A stretch of DNA of 64,000 nt from Xenorhabdus szentirmaii DSM 16338. Lineage in GTDB: Bacteria; Pseudomonadota; Gammaproteobacteria; Enterobacterales; Enterobacteriaceae. The stretch's first letter is position 1, and the number at the start of each line of letters is the position of its first letter. Made by a program: the position numbers and the translations under genes. Location of the stretch: NCBI RefSeq assembly GCF_002632585.1, contig NZ_NIBV01000001.1, forward strand, positions 1,817,203 through 1,881,202. Reading direction: 5' to 3'. Below the pieces are notes generated by a model. The model was not told the origin of the DNA. It saw nothing but the letters and a program-made list of their open reading frames with translations, and did not search any database. Positions 45,846 to 55,051 of this stretch are shown in pieces.

Positions 45846-45917
45846 TAATTATTTTATAAAAATGATCCATGGCGGTATAATTAATTATTTTATAAAAATG
45901 ATCCATGGCGGTATAAT
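45846..45917. repeat. Perfect 36-bp tandem duplication
   Basis: Two identical units (45846-45881, 45882-45917), each with TAATTATTTTATAAAA followed by TGATCCATGGCGGTATAAT. A partial third begins TAAT. Identity of both copies implies a recent event. Confidence 0.9.
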
Positions 45918-45991
45918 TAATAATTTTATTAAAAATAAGTAAAATTATTTTTTATAAAATAATTGCTAATTGTTAGCTGTTGTTTTGAGAT

Positions 45992-46021
45992 AAACGGTGT
46001 TCTTGTTCAAAGACACCGTTT
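45992..46021. terminator. Hairpin of unclear polarity
   Basis: AAACGGTGT (45992-46000) and ACACCGTTT (46013-46021) with a 12-nt loop that can pair further (CTT/AAG). A-rich sequence follows on the plus strand. It could be a terminator or a regulator of the island boundary. Confidence 0.4.
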
Positions 46022-46398
46022 GCAAAAAATAAGAGAATAATGATTAACATTCCGGAAAATATCAGGAAAAGAGTGATTCCATTACATTACAGATGGTGCC
46101 GGTTGCTTGATAAGGCGACACAATAGGGGTGTCACCCTCCTTAATCCTTTCGAATGACACGTGTTGTTATCTTCGGGGCAAAGTCAGGATGTTGAATGTG
46201 TTGATCTCCACTCCTCCCCTCTCCTCATTGACGCCCCAGATCCAACCCGTCTTTTACTGTAGGTGGTGAATTCTGATATGCTTTGCAAATTATTTTGTTG
46301 TGTGTGCGTCTTTGTGTGGTGAAGGGTATATCAATCGGTGTATCGCTTTTTGTAAAATGCCACATGATCCTGTTTAAATTTTTTAAAAACATAGAGTT

Positions 46399-46944
46399 AT
46401 GAGTCAATTAAAACATATCGTGGAAGTGATGATCTCTGAAGAGGAGATTAAACAACGTGTTGCTGAACTGGGAAAACAGATCACCGAACATTATCGCAAT
46501 AGTGATCGTGAGCTGGTACTGGTGGGGCTGTTGAGAGGATCATTTATTTTTATGGCAGATTTATGCCGTGAAGTGAAAGTGCCTCATGAAGTGGATTTTA
46601 TGACTGCTTCCAGCTATGGCAATGAAATGAGCTCTACCCGTGATGTTAAAATTCTCAAGGATCTTGATGAAGACATTCGCGGTAAAGATGTATTGCTCGT
46701 TGAGGATATTATCGATTCAGGCAACACATTGAATAAAATCCGTGAGCTTTTGGGATTGCGTGAGCCGAATTCCCTGGCAATTTGTACCTTGCTGAATAAA
46801 CCCTCCCGTCGTGAAGTTGATGTTCCTGTTGAATGGATTGGCTATTCGATTGAAGATAAATTTGTGGTCGGTTATGGCATTGACTACGCGCAGCATTACC
46901 GCCATCTGCCTTACATTGGGCATGTTACTTTGCTGGAAGATTGA
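46399..46944 (+). CDS. hpt: Hypoxanthine phosphoribosyltransferase
   Basis: Hpt salvages hypoxanthine (and guanine less well) to IMP/GMP with PRPP. The 181-residue protein matches E. coli Hpt (178 aa): [38 protein letters not shown] and the PRPP motif [12 protein letters not shown]. It begins three residues earlier than the E. coli form (MSQLKH). The ribosome site is weak (GAG, seven bases upstream). It is convergent with can, as in E. coli, and ends with a strong terminator. Confidence 0.95.
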   Translation: MSQLKHIVEVMISEEEIKQRVAELGKQITEHYRNSDRELVLVGLLRGSFIFMADLCREVKVPHEVDFMTASSYGNEMSSTRDVKILKDLDEDIRGKDVLLVEDIIDSGNTLNKIRELLGLREPNSLAICTLLNKPSRREVDVPVEWIGYSIEDKFVVGYGIDYAQHYRHLPYIGHVTLLED

Positions 46945-46981
46945 TTTTTGTTACAAACAGAAATGATGTGTGAGCAGTGAG

Positions 46982-47016
46982 CAAATGGCAGCAAAGAAGC
47001 TGCCATTTGTTTTTTA
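46982..47016 (+). terminator. Terminator of hpt
   Basis: CAAATGGCAGC (46982-46992), six-base loop, perfect complement at 46999-47009, then seven T. A palindromic repeat element starts within its T-run. Confidence 0.93.
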
Positions 47017-47075
47017 TACCGGCTGTCTTCCAAAGTGCCGCTTTGTTGGCTGCACCTTGAAATCCATTGGGCATG
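47015..47075. repeat. Dispersed palindromic element, copy between hpt and can
   Basis: Short form: TATACCGGCTGTCTTCC, AAAGTGCCGCTTTGTTGG, CTGCACCTTGAAATCCATTG, GGCATGA. Nearly the same as the copy at 27481. Confidence 0.8.
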
Positions 47076-47085
47076 AGTCTGTCTG

Positions 47086-47739
47086 TTATTTGATTTGAGA
47101 CAACTTAGAAATAGCCTGCCGATAATTCAGTTCCAGTTTTTCGCGACTGTCAGCCGTGATATCCAGATCATGGAGTTCACCGTCTTTCAGGCCATAGACC
47201 CAGCCGTGGATCATGACCTTTTGACCACGTTTCCACGCAGACTGCATGATGGTTGAATGGCCGAGGTTATAAACTTGTTCGACGACATTCAATTCACACA
47301 GGCGATTCAGGCGTTCATTGGGAGAGAGTTCACCAAGCATAGAACTGTGCTTGTACCACAAATCCCGGATGTGAAGCAGCCAGTTATTGATTAAACCCAA
47401 TTCGGTGCCATTTACAGCCGCTTCAATACCACCGCAGCCATAGTGACCACAAATGATGATATGCTCAACTTGCAAAACATCCACCGCATACTGTACAACT
47501 GATAAGCAGTTTAAATCGGTATGGATGACAAGATTAGCCACATTTCTGTGAACAAAAAGATCGCCCGGAGCAGCGTCAATCAGTTTTTCGGCAGGAACCC
47601 GGCTGTCAGAGCAGCCTATCCACAGGAAATGAGGCTTTTGTGCTTTTGATAACTCATTGAAGAAAAGCGGGTTTTCTTCATTTACGGATTTTGACCATTG
47701 TTTGTTCCTGGCAAACAGTTCTTCGATTTTTCTCATCAT
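47086..47739 (-). CDS. can: Beta-class carbonic anhydrase
   Basis: Can interconverts CO2 and bicarbonate and is essential in air for supplying carboxylation reactions. The 217-residue protein holds the zinc ligands Cys (IGCSDSR), Asp in the same motif (the dyad DSR), His and Cys (ICGHYGCGG), and the tail [13 protein letters not shown]. It matches E. coli Can (220 aa). Two adjacent ATG codons begin the frame (47739, 47736), and either could be used. It is transcribed away from yadG and towards hpt, as in E. coli. Confidence 0.95.
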   Translation of the reverse strand: MMRKIEELFARNKQWSKSVNEENPLFFNELSKAQKPHFLWIGCSDSRVPAEKLIDAAPGDLFVHRNVANLVIHTDLNCLSVVQYAVDVLQVEHIIICGHYGCGGIEAAVNGTELGLINNWLLHIRDLWYKHSSMLGELSPNERLNRLCELNVVEQVYNLGHSTIMQSAWKRGQKVMIHGWVYGLKDGELHDLDITADSREKLELNYRQAISKLSQIK

Positions 47740-47920
47740 AACGAATAGCCTGACAACATTTTTGAGATAGAATCATATACAACATTAATTGAGAATTTAA
47801 TATTTAATTTAAGAATGTTTTTTATTTGACCCCTGTCATTGCCAAGAAAAGCGGAAAAAATAATGGCATAATTTCTGCCGTGCGTTCAAAAATTGCAGAA
47901 AATAAAGGTGTTACTTACTT

Positions 47921-48847
47921 ATGGTTTATGCATTGGAATTGACGCAGCTCACGAAAACCTATGCGGGGGGAGTGAAGGCGCTGCGCGGAATTGATTTATG
48001 TGTAGAAGTTGGTGATTTTTACGCGCTTTTAGGGCCCAATGGCGCGGGGAAATCGACAACGATTGGCATCATCAGTTCGTTGGTTAACAAAACTCACGGC
48101 ACTGTTAAGGTATTCGGGTATGACATTGATACTGCTCTTACCAATGCCAAGCGACAACTGGGGCTTGTTCCACAGGAATTTAATTTCAATCAGTTTGAAA
48201 CCGTGATTCAAATTGTATTGAATCAGGCCGGGTACTATGGCGTGCCGCGTCATGTTGCACTGGAGAGAGCCAAAACTTACCTTACCCAGTTGGATCTGTG
48301 GGAAAAACGCAACGAACGGGCAATTCGCCTATCGGGTGGCATGAAACGGCGCCTGATGATTGCCCGCGCCCTGATGCACCAGCCGAAGCTACTCATCCTG
48401 GATGAGCCGACTGCTGGTGTTGATATTGAACTGCGTCGTTCCATGTGGGATTTTTTAAGAGAATTGAATGCGCAGGGAACGACCATCATTTTGACAACTC
48501 ACTATCTGGAAGAAGCCGAAATGCTGTGCCGGAATATCGGCATCATTCAGCATGGTGAGCTGGTTGAAAATACCAGTATGAAAGACTTACTCAGCCAGCT
48601 TGAACGTGAGACATTCGTACTCGATTTAATGCCGAAAGGGGCAATGCCCATGATTGACGGCTACGATTATCGCTTGCTCGACGCAGCAACATTGGAAGTT
48701 GATGTCAAACGTGGGCAGGGATTGAATGATATTTTCAATCAACTGACTACGCAGGGGATCCAAATCAGCAGCATGCGTAACAAAGCTAATCGTCTGGAAG
48801 AGCTGTTTGTGGGGCTGACCAATAATAACCAAGGAGACAGAGCATGA
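47921..48847 (+). CDS. yadG: ABC transporter ATP-binding protein YadG
   Basis: The 308-residue ATPase subunit of an ABC-2-type exporter. Walker A is LLGPNGAGKSTT, the signature is RLSGGMKRRLMIARAL, Walker B is LLILDEPTAGVD, and the switch His is in LTTHYLEEAE. A C-terminal domain of about 80 residues follows. AAAGGTG precedes the ATG. It overlaps yadH by four bases (ATGA). The pair is conserved next to can in enterobacteria, but its substrate is not known. Confidence 0.93.
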   Translation: MVYALELTQLTKTYAGGVKALRGIDLCVEVGDFYALLGPNGAGKSTTIGIISSLVNKTHGTVKVFGYDIDTALTNAKRQLGLVPQEFNFNQFETVIQIVLNQAGYYGVPRHVALERAKTYLTQLDLWEKRNERAIRLSGGMKRRLMIARALMHQPKLLILDEPTAGVDIELRRSMWDFLRELNAQGTTIILTTHYLEEAEMLCRNIGIIQHGELVENTSMKDLLSQLERETFVLDLMPKGAMPMIDGYDYRLLDAATLEVDVKRGQGLNDIFNQLTTQGIQISSMRNKANRLEELFVGLTNNNQGDRA

Positions 48848-49614
48848 TCCAATTATATTGGGTGGCGCTTAAGACTATTTGGATTAAAGAAATCACACGA
48901 TTTGGCCGTATCTGGGTACAGACATTATTGCCACCCGTGATTACCATGTCTCTTTATTTTGTCATCTTCGGGAATCTGGTGGGGTCCCGAATTGGTGACA
49001 TGGGGGGCGTCAGCTATATGCACTTTATTGTGCCGGGGCTGATAATGATGTCGGTTATTACGAACTCTTACTCAAATGTCTCTTCCTCTTTCTTTGGTGC
49101 CAAATTTCAGCGCAGTATCGAAGAAGTGTTGGTTGCGCCAGTACCCACCCATATCATCATTGCCGGTTTTGTGGGAGGCGGTGTAGCCCGGGGCGTCTTT
49201 GTGGGAATTTTGGTGACATTGGTATCACTTTTGTTTGTCCCATTGCAGATCCATTCATGGGGAATGGTTGTCATTACTCTGCTGGCAACATCTATGTTGT
49301 TTTCATTGGCCGGGTTGCTGAATGCTATTTTTGCAAAAACATTCGATGATATCAGCATTATTCCTACCTTCGTACTGACCCCTTTGACTTATTTGGGAGG
49401 GGTATTCTATTCCCTGACCCTGCTGCCGACTTTCTGGCAAATAGTGTCAAAACTCAATCCGATTGTTTATATGGTCAGTGGCTTCCGTTATGGTTTTCTG
49501 GGTATTTCGGATGTTTCTCTGGCAATGACACTCGGTATGCTGAGCATTTTTATTCTTGGATTTTATTGGCTGTCCTGGTATTTAATTGAATCAGGGCGGG
49601 GGCTGAGAACTTAA
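48844..49614 (+). CDS. yadH: ABC-2 type permease YadH
   Basis: A 256-residue inner-membrane permease with six predicted helices and the ABC-2 signature in FDDISIIPTFVLTPLTYLGGVFYSL. It works with YadG, translated from an overlapping ATGA. Gene order and length equal E. coli yadH. Related exporters move drugs, polysaccharides or lipids; nothing here decides among them. An imperfect hairpin follows 13 bases after the stop. Confidence 0.93.
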   Translation: MIQLYWVALKTIWIKEITRFGRIWVQTLLPPVITMSLYFVIFGNLVGSRIGDMGGVSYMHFIVPGLIMMSVITNSYSNVSSSFFGAKFQRSIEEVLVAPVPTHIIIAGFVGGGVARGVFVGILVTLVSLLFVPLQIHSWGMVVITLLATSMLFSLAGLLNAIFAKTFDDISIIPTFVLTPLTYLGGVFYSLTLLPTFWQIVSKLNPIVYMVSGFRYGFLGISDVSLAMTLGMLSIFILGFYWLSWYLIESGRGLRT

Positions 49615-49626
49615 TTTTTAAGATGA

Positions 49627-49658
49627 TAATGCTCCGCCACCGATAATGGTGGGGCATT
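49627..49658 (+). terminator. Imperfect hairpin after yadH
   Basis: AATGCTCCGCCACC (49628-49641) pairs with GGTGGGGCATT (49648-49658), with a small bulge and a loop of six bases. There is no strong T-run after it, so termination may be partial. Confidence 0.6.
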
Positions 49659-49762
49659 AATCAGGTATTTGATATTTCTGTACGAAGAAAGAATTTAATG
49701 GAAATAGCCGGAATATTACACACTATGGCATCACTATCGCAATGCAATAGGTAAAAAACAGT

Positions 49763-50674
49763 ATGAGTCAGATAATAATAATTACGTGGCCTTTATTTGC
49801 TTTGATCTTACTGGGATTTATTTTAAAACGAAAAAATTTTTTCCCTGCCGGTTTTTGGTCTGGTGCTGAAAAAATCAATTATTTCTTCCTATTCCCTGCG
49901 CTATTAATCAATGGAGCGGCAACGGCACCATTAGATAACCCACAATTATTGACTTTATCTTCAAGTGTATTGGTTATTCTCGGCATCGCCAGTGTTTTAC
50001 TTATCCTCTTAAGGTTTTTATTAAAATGGCCACCCCGTCGTTTTGGGGTTTATGTACAAGGCACGCTACGTTTTAATACCTATCTGGGGCTTGCGATCAC
50101 AACCAGTATATTTGGTAGTCATGGTGTTACCATTGCTATATTGATTATTGCTATTTTAGTTCCGATGTGTAACGTTATTTCTGTTTTGTCCCTGGTATCA
50201 GACAGAAATAATTTTTCTTTTAAAAGCTTATTGCTAACCTTAATTAAAAATCCATTGATTATCGCTTGTTTTATCGGTATTTCCGTCAATCTTACCCATA
50301 TTGGTTTGCCTTTTGGCTCAGCACAGTTCTTCAAACATTTATCAAGCGCGAGTCTGCCACTGGGCTTGATTTGCATTGGTGCGTCTTTGCAGATGTCTAC
50401 CTTAAGAATGGAAAAAAAAGCCATATTGGTAAATTGTGCGGGGCGATTGTTCTTGATGCCATTACTGGCTTTTTCTATTGCCGTTTTATTTGGGCTAGAA
50501 ACATTAGAAGCCAGTTTACTGGCGCTCTTTTTTGCAATACCGACGGCACCTACAGCTTATATTTTGACGCGTCAGCTCAATGGCGACAGCCAATTAATGG
50601 CCGGCATCATTACGTTCCAAACCGTGATCTCAACGATAACCTTGCCGGTTATATTGTTGATTGCCACCAGTTAG
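49763..50674 (+). CDS. AEC-family transporter (auxin efflux carrier type)
   Basis: A 303-residue inner-membrane protein with about ten helices and the AEC-family pattern: ITWPLFALILLGFILKRKNFF at the N-terminus, LRFNTYLGLAITTSIFG, and a C-terminal IPTAPTAYILTRQLNGDSQLMAGI segment. The family includes malate/malonate and other organic acid carriers. It replaces the region that holds yadI, yadE and panD in E. coli. Substrate unknown. It is a single gene on the plus strand, convergent with panC. Confidence 0.85.
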   Translation: MSQIIIITWPLFALILLGFILKRKNFFPAGFWSGAEKINYFFLFPALLINGAATAPLDNPQLLTLSSSVLVILGIASVLLILLRFLLKWPPRRFGVYVQGTLRFNTYLGLAITTSIFGSHGVTIAILIIAILVPMCNVISVLSLVSDRNNFSFKSLLLTLIKNPLIIACFIGISVNLTHIGLPFGSAQFFKHLSSASLPLGLICIGASLQMSTLRMEKKAILVNCAGRLFLMPLLAFSIAVLFGLETLEASLLALFFAIPTAPTAYILTRQLNGDSQLMAGIITFQTVISTITLPVILLIATS

Positions 50675-50794
50675 GTTGAAATATAATAGGGGAAAGATAA
50701 AGTGTGCCGGGTAAGAGGGTAATAATATTCAGGTATTGCTCATGAGGGATATGTGTCGACTTGGTATTTTCCACACACATATCCCTGTTTGAAA

Positions 50795-51652
50795 TCAGCC
50801 GATTAAGTTGACTTGCTGATTATCGATAAGACGTGTTTGTCCTAACCATGCTGCCATCAAGATCACGGCTTTCGTGCTGTGCTCTGTTAATGATGACAAA
50901 TTTTCCGCATCGCGAATAAACAGTTCATCAGGCATGAAGCCTGCTTCCCGCAATTGTGAAGAGGACGATTCAATCAATTTTTCGATATCACGTTCACCCT
51001 CTTTGAGTGCTTCAGCGATATGTTGCATGATCTTATACAATGAAGGGGCAATTTTTTTCTCTTCAGCCGAAAGAAGATTGTTGCGGGAGCTGAGCGCCAA
51101 TCCATTTTTATCCCGAACGGTGGGGACGGGGACGACGGTAATGTCGTAAGCCATCTCTTCCACCATTTTTCGGATAATCTGCAATTGCTGAAAGTCCTTT
51201 TCACCGAAATAGACTAAATCCGGTTGGATCAGGTTGAATAGTTTACTGACAACCGTCGTGACGCCCCGGAAATGGCCCGGACGGTTGGCGCCCTCAGCGA
51301 TATGGGAGAGTGCGGGAACTTCGACAAAAGTTTGGTTGCCGTTTAAGCCATTCGGATACATTTCACCCGCGTTGGGAGCGAAAACCAGGTCAACTTTGCG
51401 GCGACTCAGTTTTTCACAATCTTCCTGTAATGAATGTGGATAATTAATCAGATCATCTTCCCGATCAAATTGCATCGGATTGACAAAAATACTGACAATA
51501 ACGATATCAGCCTGTGTTTTGGCTGTATCCACTAAGGTCATGTGGCCATCATGGAGATTTCCCATGGTCGGGACAAAGGCAATGCGTTTACCCTCCTGAC
51601 GCCAACGGCGGATTTCACGGCGTAAAATTGGAATCGTTTCTATGATCAGCAT
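50795..51652 (-). CDS. panC: Pantothenate synthetase
   Basis: PanC condenses pantoate with beta-alanine using ATP. The 285-residue protein has [15 protein letters not shown] (HxGH-type motif), [42 protein letters not shown] and the KMSKS-like [10 protein letters not shown]. The ATG at 51652 (MLIIETIP) is chosen because AAAGGAG lies eight bases upstream and E. coli PanC starts there; an in-frame start nine codons earlier is inside the panB-panC gap. It follows panB by 38 bp. panD is not adjacent in this window. Confidence 0.96.
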   Translation of the reverse strand: MLIIETIPILRREIRRWRQEGKRIAFVPTMGNLHDGHMTLVDTAKTQADIVIVSIFVNPMQFDREDDLINYPHSLQEDCEKLSRRKVDLVFAPNAGEMYPNGLNGNQTFVEVPALSHIAEGANRPGHFRGVTTVVSKLFNLIQPDLVYFGEKDFQQLQIIRKMVEEMAYDITVVPVPTVRDKNGLALSSRNNLLSAEEKKIAPSLYKIMQHIAEALKEGERDIEKLIESSSSQLREAGFMPDELFIRDAENLSSLTEHSTKAVILMAAWLGQTRLIDNQQVNLIG

Positions 51653-51690
51653 TGCTGTACTCCTTTCATTAGCAGTCATGCTGGAAATAA

Positions 51691-52482
51691 TCAGTTGAAT
51701 GAGTGTGCTTGATCGGGATAAGCCCCACTTTCTACTTGTTCAATGTACAGACGAATGGCATCTCGTATGTTGCCGGTTTCTTTGAGGAAGTCTTTGGCAA
51801 ACTTCGGGGGTTTTGCGGTGATGCCCAGTGCATCATGCATAACCAGAATTTGCCCGTCTGTCATATTGCCTGCCCCGATGCCAATGACCGGAATTTCCAG
51901 CGCATCAGTGACACGTTTCGCTAATTCGACCGGAATGCATTCCAGTACCAGTAATTGCATACCGGCTTTTTCTAATGCAATGGCGTCATTGAGTAATTTT
52001 TGGGCGGCATCGTCACTGCGCCCCTGTACCTTATAACCCCCCAAGACATTGACCGATTGTGGCGTCAGCCCCAGATGGCCGCAAACAGGGACGGCACGTT
52101 CAGTCAGCATTTTAACCGTATCACACAACCAGTCTCCACCTTCAATTTTGACCATGTTGGCGCCTGCACGCATTAATGCCGCTGCATTTTCAAAACTTTG
52201 TTCCGGTGTGGCGTAGCTCATGAAAGGCATATCTGCGACAAGAAAGGCAAGGGGAGCGCCAGTCCGAACACTGCGAGTGTGGTAAGAGATGTCTTCAACA
52301 GTCACAGGTAAGGTTGAATCATGTCCCTGCACAGTCATGCCGAGTGAATCGCCAATAAGTATAACGTTGATGCCCTGCTCAGCAAAAAGATGTGCAAAAC
52401 TGGCATCATAAGCTGTGATAGTCGCGAACTTACGTTTCTCTTTTTTTAGCTGACTCAGGTTAGCCAGAGTTGTTGGTTTCAT
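51691..52482 (-). CDS. panB: 3-methyl-2-oxobutanoate hydroxymethyltransferase
   Basis: PanB makes ketopantoate from ketoisovalerate and methylene-tetrahydrofolate. The 263-residue protein (E. coli 264) shows [35 protein letters not shown] with the Mg-binding Asp, and [14 protein letters not shown] at 52488-52492 fixes the ATG at 52482. A dispersed palindromic element ends only 18 bases upstream of this ATG, so it lies in the leader. Confidence 0.96.
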   Translation of the reverse strand: MKPTTLANLSQLKKEKRKFATITAYDASFAHLFAEQGINVILIGDSLGMTVQGHDSTLPVTVEDISYHTRSVRTGAPLAFLVADMPFMSYATPEQSFENAAALMRAGANMVKIEGGDWLCDTVKMLTERAVPVCGHLGLTPQSVNVLGGYKVQGRSDDAAQKLLNDAIALEKAGMQLLVLECIPVELAKRVTDALEIPVIGIGAGNMTDGQILVMHDALGITAKPPKFAKDFLKETGNIRDAIRLYIEQVESGAYPDQAHSFN

Positions 52483-52500
52483 TATTATCTCCTGAATAGT

Positions 52501-52560
52501 TATACCCTTAGCTTCCAATTTGCTGTTTTATAAGCTGTATTTTGAAAGCCATCAGGTATA
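52501..52560. repeat. Dispersed palindromic element in the panB leader
   Basis: A diverged short copy: TATACCCTTAGCTTCCAATT, TGCTGTTTTATAAGCTG, TATTTTGAAAGCCATCAGGTATA. The ends TATACC and GGTATA are inverted repeats. Confidence 0.7.
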
Positions 52561-52764
52561 GAACCTATCTTTTGGTTTGGAGAATTTAAAATCCAGCAAG
52601 ATAGGTTCTGATTATCCAGAAAGTGGCTACGGTTGTGTAAGATGTTGAATTACTTTTCCTTTATAAAACACCACGTTACAACGATAAAACTGACTGTCAA
52701 GTGTTATAACCATCCATGTAACAACAAATTGTATGATAAACATCTGTACTACAAACAGTGCTGG

Positions 52765-53247
52765 CTATAACCAAAATGCCAGGCCATTTTCCGGAACTTG
52801 TTTTAATCGTTCAGCCAGCACCTCACCATCGGGAAACACCAGATCCGGTGCAATTTCTGCAAGTGGATAAAGCATAAATTCTCGCTGTTTTAAACCGTAA
52901 TGAGGAACCGTCAGGCGCTCGGTATTAATGACTTGATTGCCAAAAAGCATAATATCGAGATCAAGTGTTCTTGGCCCCCAGCGTTCATTTTTGCGGACAC
53001 GGCCTTGTGCCAGTTCAATTGCCTGAGTGTGATCAAGCAATGCTTCGGCAGGTAATTGGGTTTCCAATGCGACGGCAAGGTTAAGGAAATCAGGTTGATC
53101 CTGTGGACCCATCGGTTTGGTCCGATAGAAAGACGAACGGGCCACAAAGAGCGTGTCCGGGATCGTTTTCAGGGCAGCAAGTGCATTCTCGACTTGCTGC
53201 AAAGGTTCAGACAGATTGCTGCCAATGGCGATATAGACCCGGGTCAT
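52765..53247 (-). CDS. folK: HPPK: 6-hydroxymethyl-7,8-dihydropterin pyrophosphokinase
   Basis: FolK transfers pyrophosphate from ATP to hydroxymethyl-dihydropterin in folate synthesis. The 160-residue protein shows YIAIGSNLSEPLQQV at the N-terminus, SSFYRTKPMGPQDQPDFLN and the RWGPRTLDLDIMLFGN motif with the Mg-binding Asp pair. It starts two bases after the pcnB stop and so forms a pcnB-folK operon, as in E. coli. Confidence 0.95.
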   Translation of the reverse strand: MTRVYIAIGSNLSEPLQQVENALAALKTIPDTLFVARSSFYRTKPMGPQDQPDFLNLAVALETQLPAEALLDHTQAIELAQGRVRKNERWGPRTLDLDIMLFGNQVINTERLTVPHYGLKQREFMLYPLAEIAPDLVFPDGEVLAERLKQVPENGLAFWL

Positions 53248-53249
53248 GC

Positions 53250-54809
53250 TTAGTTGTGATCCTTGTTTTGGCGAACCCGCCCGCCACGGCGTGGCCGTGT
53301 TCTGCGGCGGACAATCTCATTGCCCAACTCTGATATCATGCCTCTTTGCTGAGTCGGCGTGGATTGTTGGAAGTCTTTCCACCAATTCACCAACTCTTTC
53401 AGTTCATGGCGTGATTCGATGCCGGCCCGTAATTCCAGTAAATCATAGGCAGCCCGGAACTTAGGATGTTCCATCAGTTTGTTTGCCCGTTTCCCCTGAC
53501 GGCGTGGCAGGCGGAGCTGAAGCAACCAGATATCGCGCATTGTTGTGGTATGGCGTTTTGGAATTGCAATTGAACGGCATTGTTCATCAAGAATGTCATT
53601 CATGGCTAACGCAAAGGCATCGTAATATTGCAAACCACCTTCCTGCGACAGTTTTTGCGCATGTTCGATTAACGGGTACCACAGCATGACCGCAAACAAG
53701 AATGCCGGATTGACCCGCAGATCATTCTGCAAGCGAGAATCTGTATTTTTGAGTACCTGTGCCAGCAATTTTTCCATCGGGGAATCACCATGCTGAGTGA
53801 AACCGTTCGCAATAATAGGAAACAGTGGCTCGAACAGATGGTATTCACGCAGGAGCTTATAGGTTTTGTAACCTTGCCCGGATTGCAACAGCTTGAGGGA
53901 TTCTTCAAACAGGCGGGCTGATGGAATATCATTCAGCAGGAACGCAAGGCGTGGGATCGGCTCTGCCGTGGCAGGGGCGATGGTCATGTCCAATTTGCTG
54001 GCAAAACGGATAGCACGCAGCATACGTACAGGATCTTCCCGGTAACGGGTTTCCGGATCACCAATCAGACGAATAATGCCAGCGTTCAAATCTGCCATTC
54101 CACCGACGTAATCCCGCAAAGCAAAATCTTCAATGCCATAATAGAGGCTATTTATCGTGAAATCGCGGCGAGCGGCGTCTTCTTCCACAGAGCCGAAAAT
54201 ATTGTCACGCAATAACATGCCACTCTGGGCTTTATGGGATTGGTTCCGGTCATGATTCCGCTCATTGCTTTCAATTTGTTCATGCGGCCCACGGAAAGTT
54301 GCAACCTCAATCACATCCGGCCCAAACATAATATGGGCCAGTCGAAAACGACGGCCGACAAGTCGGCAATTGCGGAACAGTTTGCGAACCTGTTCCGGTG
54401 TCGCATTGGTTGCTATGTCGAAATCTTTGGGTTTTTTGTGCAGCAGTAAATCACGAACTCCACCTCCGACCAAATAAGCTTCAAAGCCTGATTTATTCAG
54501 ACGATACAGAACTTTCAGTGCATTATCGCTAATGTCCTTACGAGAAATAGGATGTTGTTCCCGGGGGATCACTGCAATAGGAGAGTCCGAAGGCTTTGCC
54601 TTTACGGATTTTTTCTTCATTTTGTCATTGTGAACGTGTGATGAAGATGAACGATTATCTCTGCGACGCCTGCGCAGAGAACTGCTCTCTGTGTGAGCAG
54701 AATGGTCAGGTACGGTGGCTGGCCTTTCACTGACTGTCTGTGTGTCGCGTTTTACCCTGTTGTCGCGGATCAGCAAATTACGGCAGAAAGTTGCTACTCG
54801 GTTAAAAAT
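53250..54809 (-). CDS. pcnB: Poly(A) polymerase I with AUU start
   Basis: PcnB adds 3' poly(A) tails that speed RNA decay. The catalytic core shows [27 protein letters not shown], with the GG and DxD of class II nucleotidyltransferases, and [13 protein letters not shown] place the start at ATT (54807-54809): the DNA around it, GAGGTGTACC then ATTTTTAACCGAGT, matches the E. coli pcnB start, where AUU is known to limit translation, and the encoded [12 protein letters not shown] resembles E. coli FTRVANFCRKVL. The product is 519 residues against 465 in E. coli; most of the excess is a polar, Arg/Ser-rich insert at about 25-75 ([19 protein letters not shown]). A basic C-terminal tail is conserved. 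Confidence 0.9.
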   Translation of the reverse strand: MFNRVATFCRNLLIRDNRVKRDTQTVSERPATVPDHSAHTESSSLRRRRRDNRSSSSHVHNDKMKKKSVKAKPSDSPIAVIPREQHPISRKDISDNALKVLYRLNKSGFEAYLVGGGVRDLLLHKKPKDFDIATNATPEQVRKLFRNCRLVGRRFRLAHIMFGPDVIEVATFRGPHEQIESNERNHDRNQSHKAQSGMLLRDNIFGSVEEDAARRDFTINSLYYGIEDFALRDYVGGMADLNAGIIRLIGDPETRYREDPVRMLRAIRFASKLDMTIAPATAEPIPRLAFLLNDIPSARLFEESLKLLQSGQGYKTYKLLREYHLFEPLFPIIANGFTQHGDSPMEKLLAQVLKNTDSRLQNDLRVNPAFLFAVMLWYPLIEHAQKLSQEGGLQYYDAFALAMNDILDEQCRSIAIPKRHTTTMRDIWLLQLRLPRRQGKRANKLMEHPKFRAAYDLLELRAGIESRHELKELVNWWKDFQQSTPTQQRGMISELGNEIVRRRTRPRRGGRVRQNKDHN

Positions 54810-54920
54810 GGTACACCTCGATAGTGTCTAATCAATTAAAACAAAAAACAACCGCCAATCATAACTTATAGGGCATTTTTTGAGAATGCTTACTGTATCA
54901 ATAGAAAGACTTTATTTAAG

Positions 54921-55051
54921 TTATACCCTTCGTCTTTCAAGTTGCCTCTTTGTTGGCTACGTTCATTCACCCCGGTCACATAGTTATCTATGCTCCCGGG
55001 GATTCACTCTCTTGCCGCCGCGATGCAACTTGAAATCCATTGGGTATAGTC
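54921..55051. repeat. Dispersed palindromic element, full-length copy
   Basis: 131 bp with ends TATACCC and GGGTATA, and inner arms CTTTCAAGTTGC (54933 on) and GCAACTTGAAA (to 55037). The central part carries a second inverted set around CACATAGTTATCTATG and CCCGGGG. The gluQ stop lies inside it. Confidence 0.88.

Larger units (their letters stand above)
45289..46398. other. AT-rich right boundary of the accessory island
   Basis: 1.1 kb with one doubtful small frame (45407-45622), a perfect 36-bp tandem duplication (45846-45917) and a hairpin at 45992-46021 (AAACGGTGT, 12-nt loop, ACACCGTTT). The hpt promoter must lie near its right end. Nothing else is recognised. Confidence 0.5.

Noticed and set aside
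46225-46407. 60-codon minus-strand frame upstream of hpt
   Set aside because: It overlaps the hpt start and leader and has no recognisable content.
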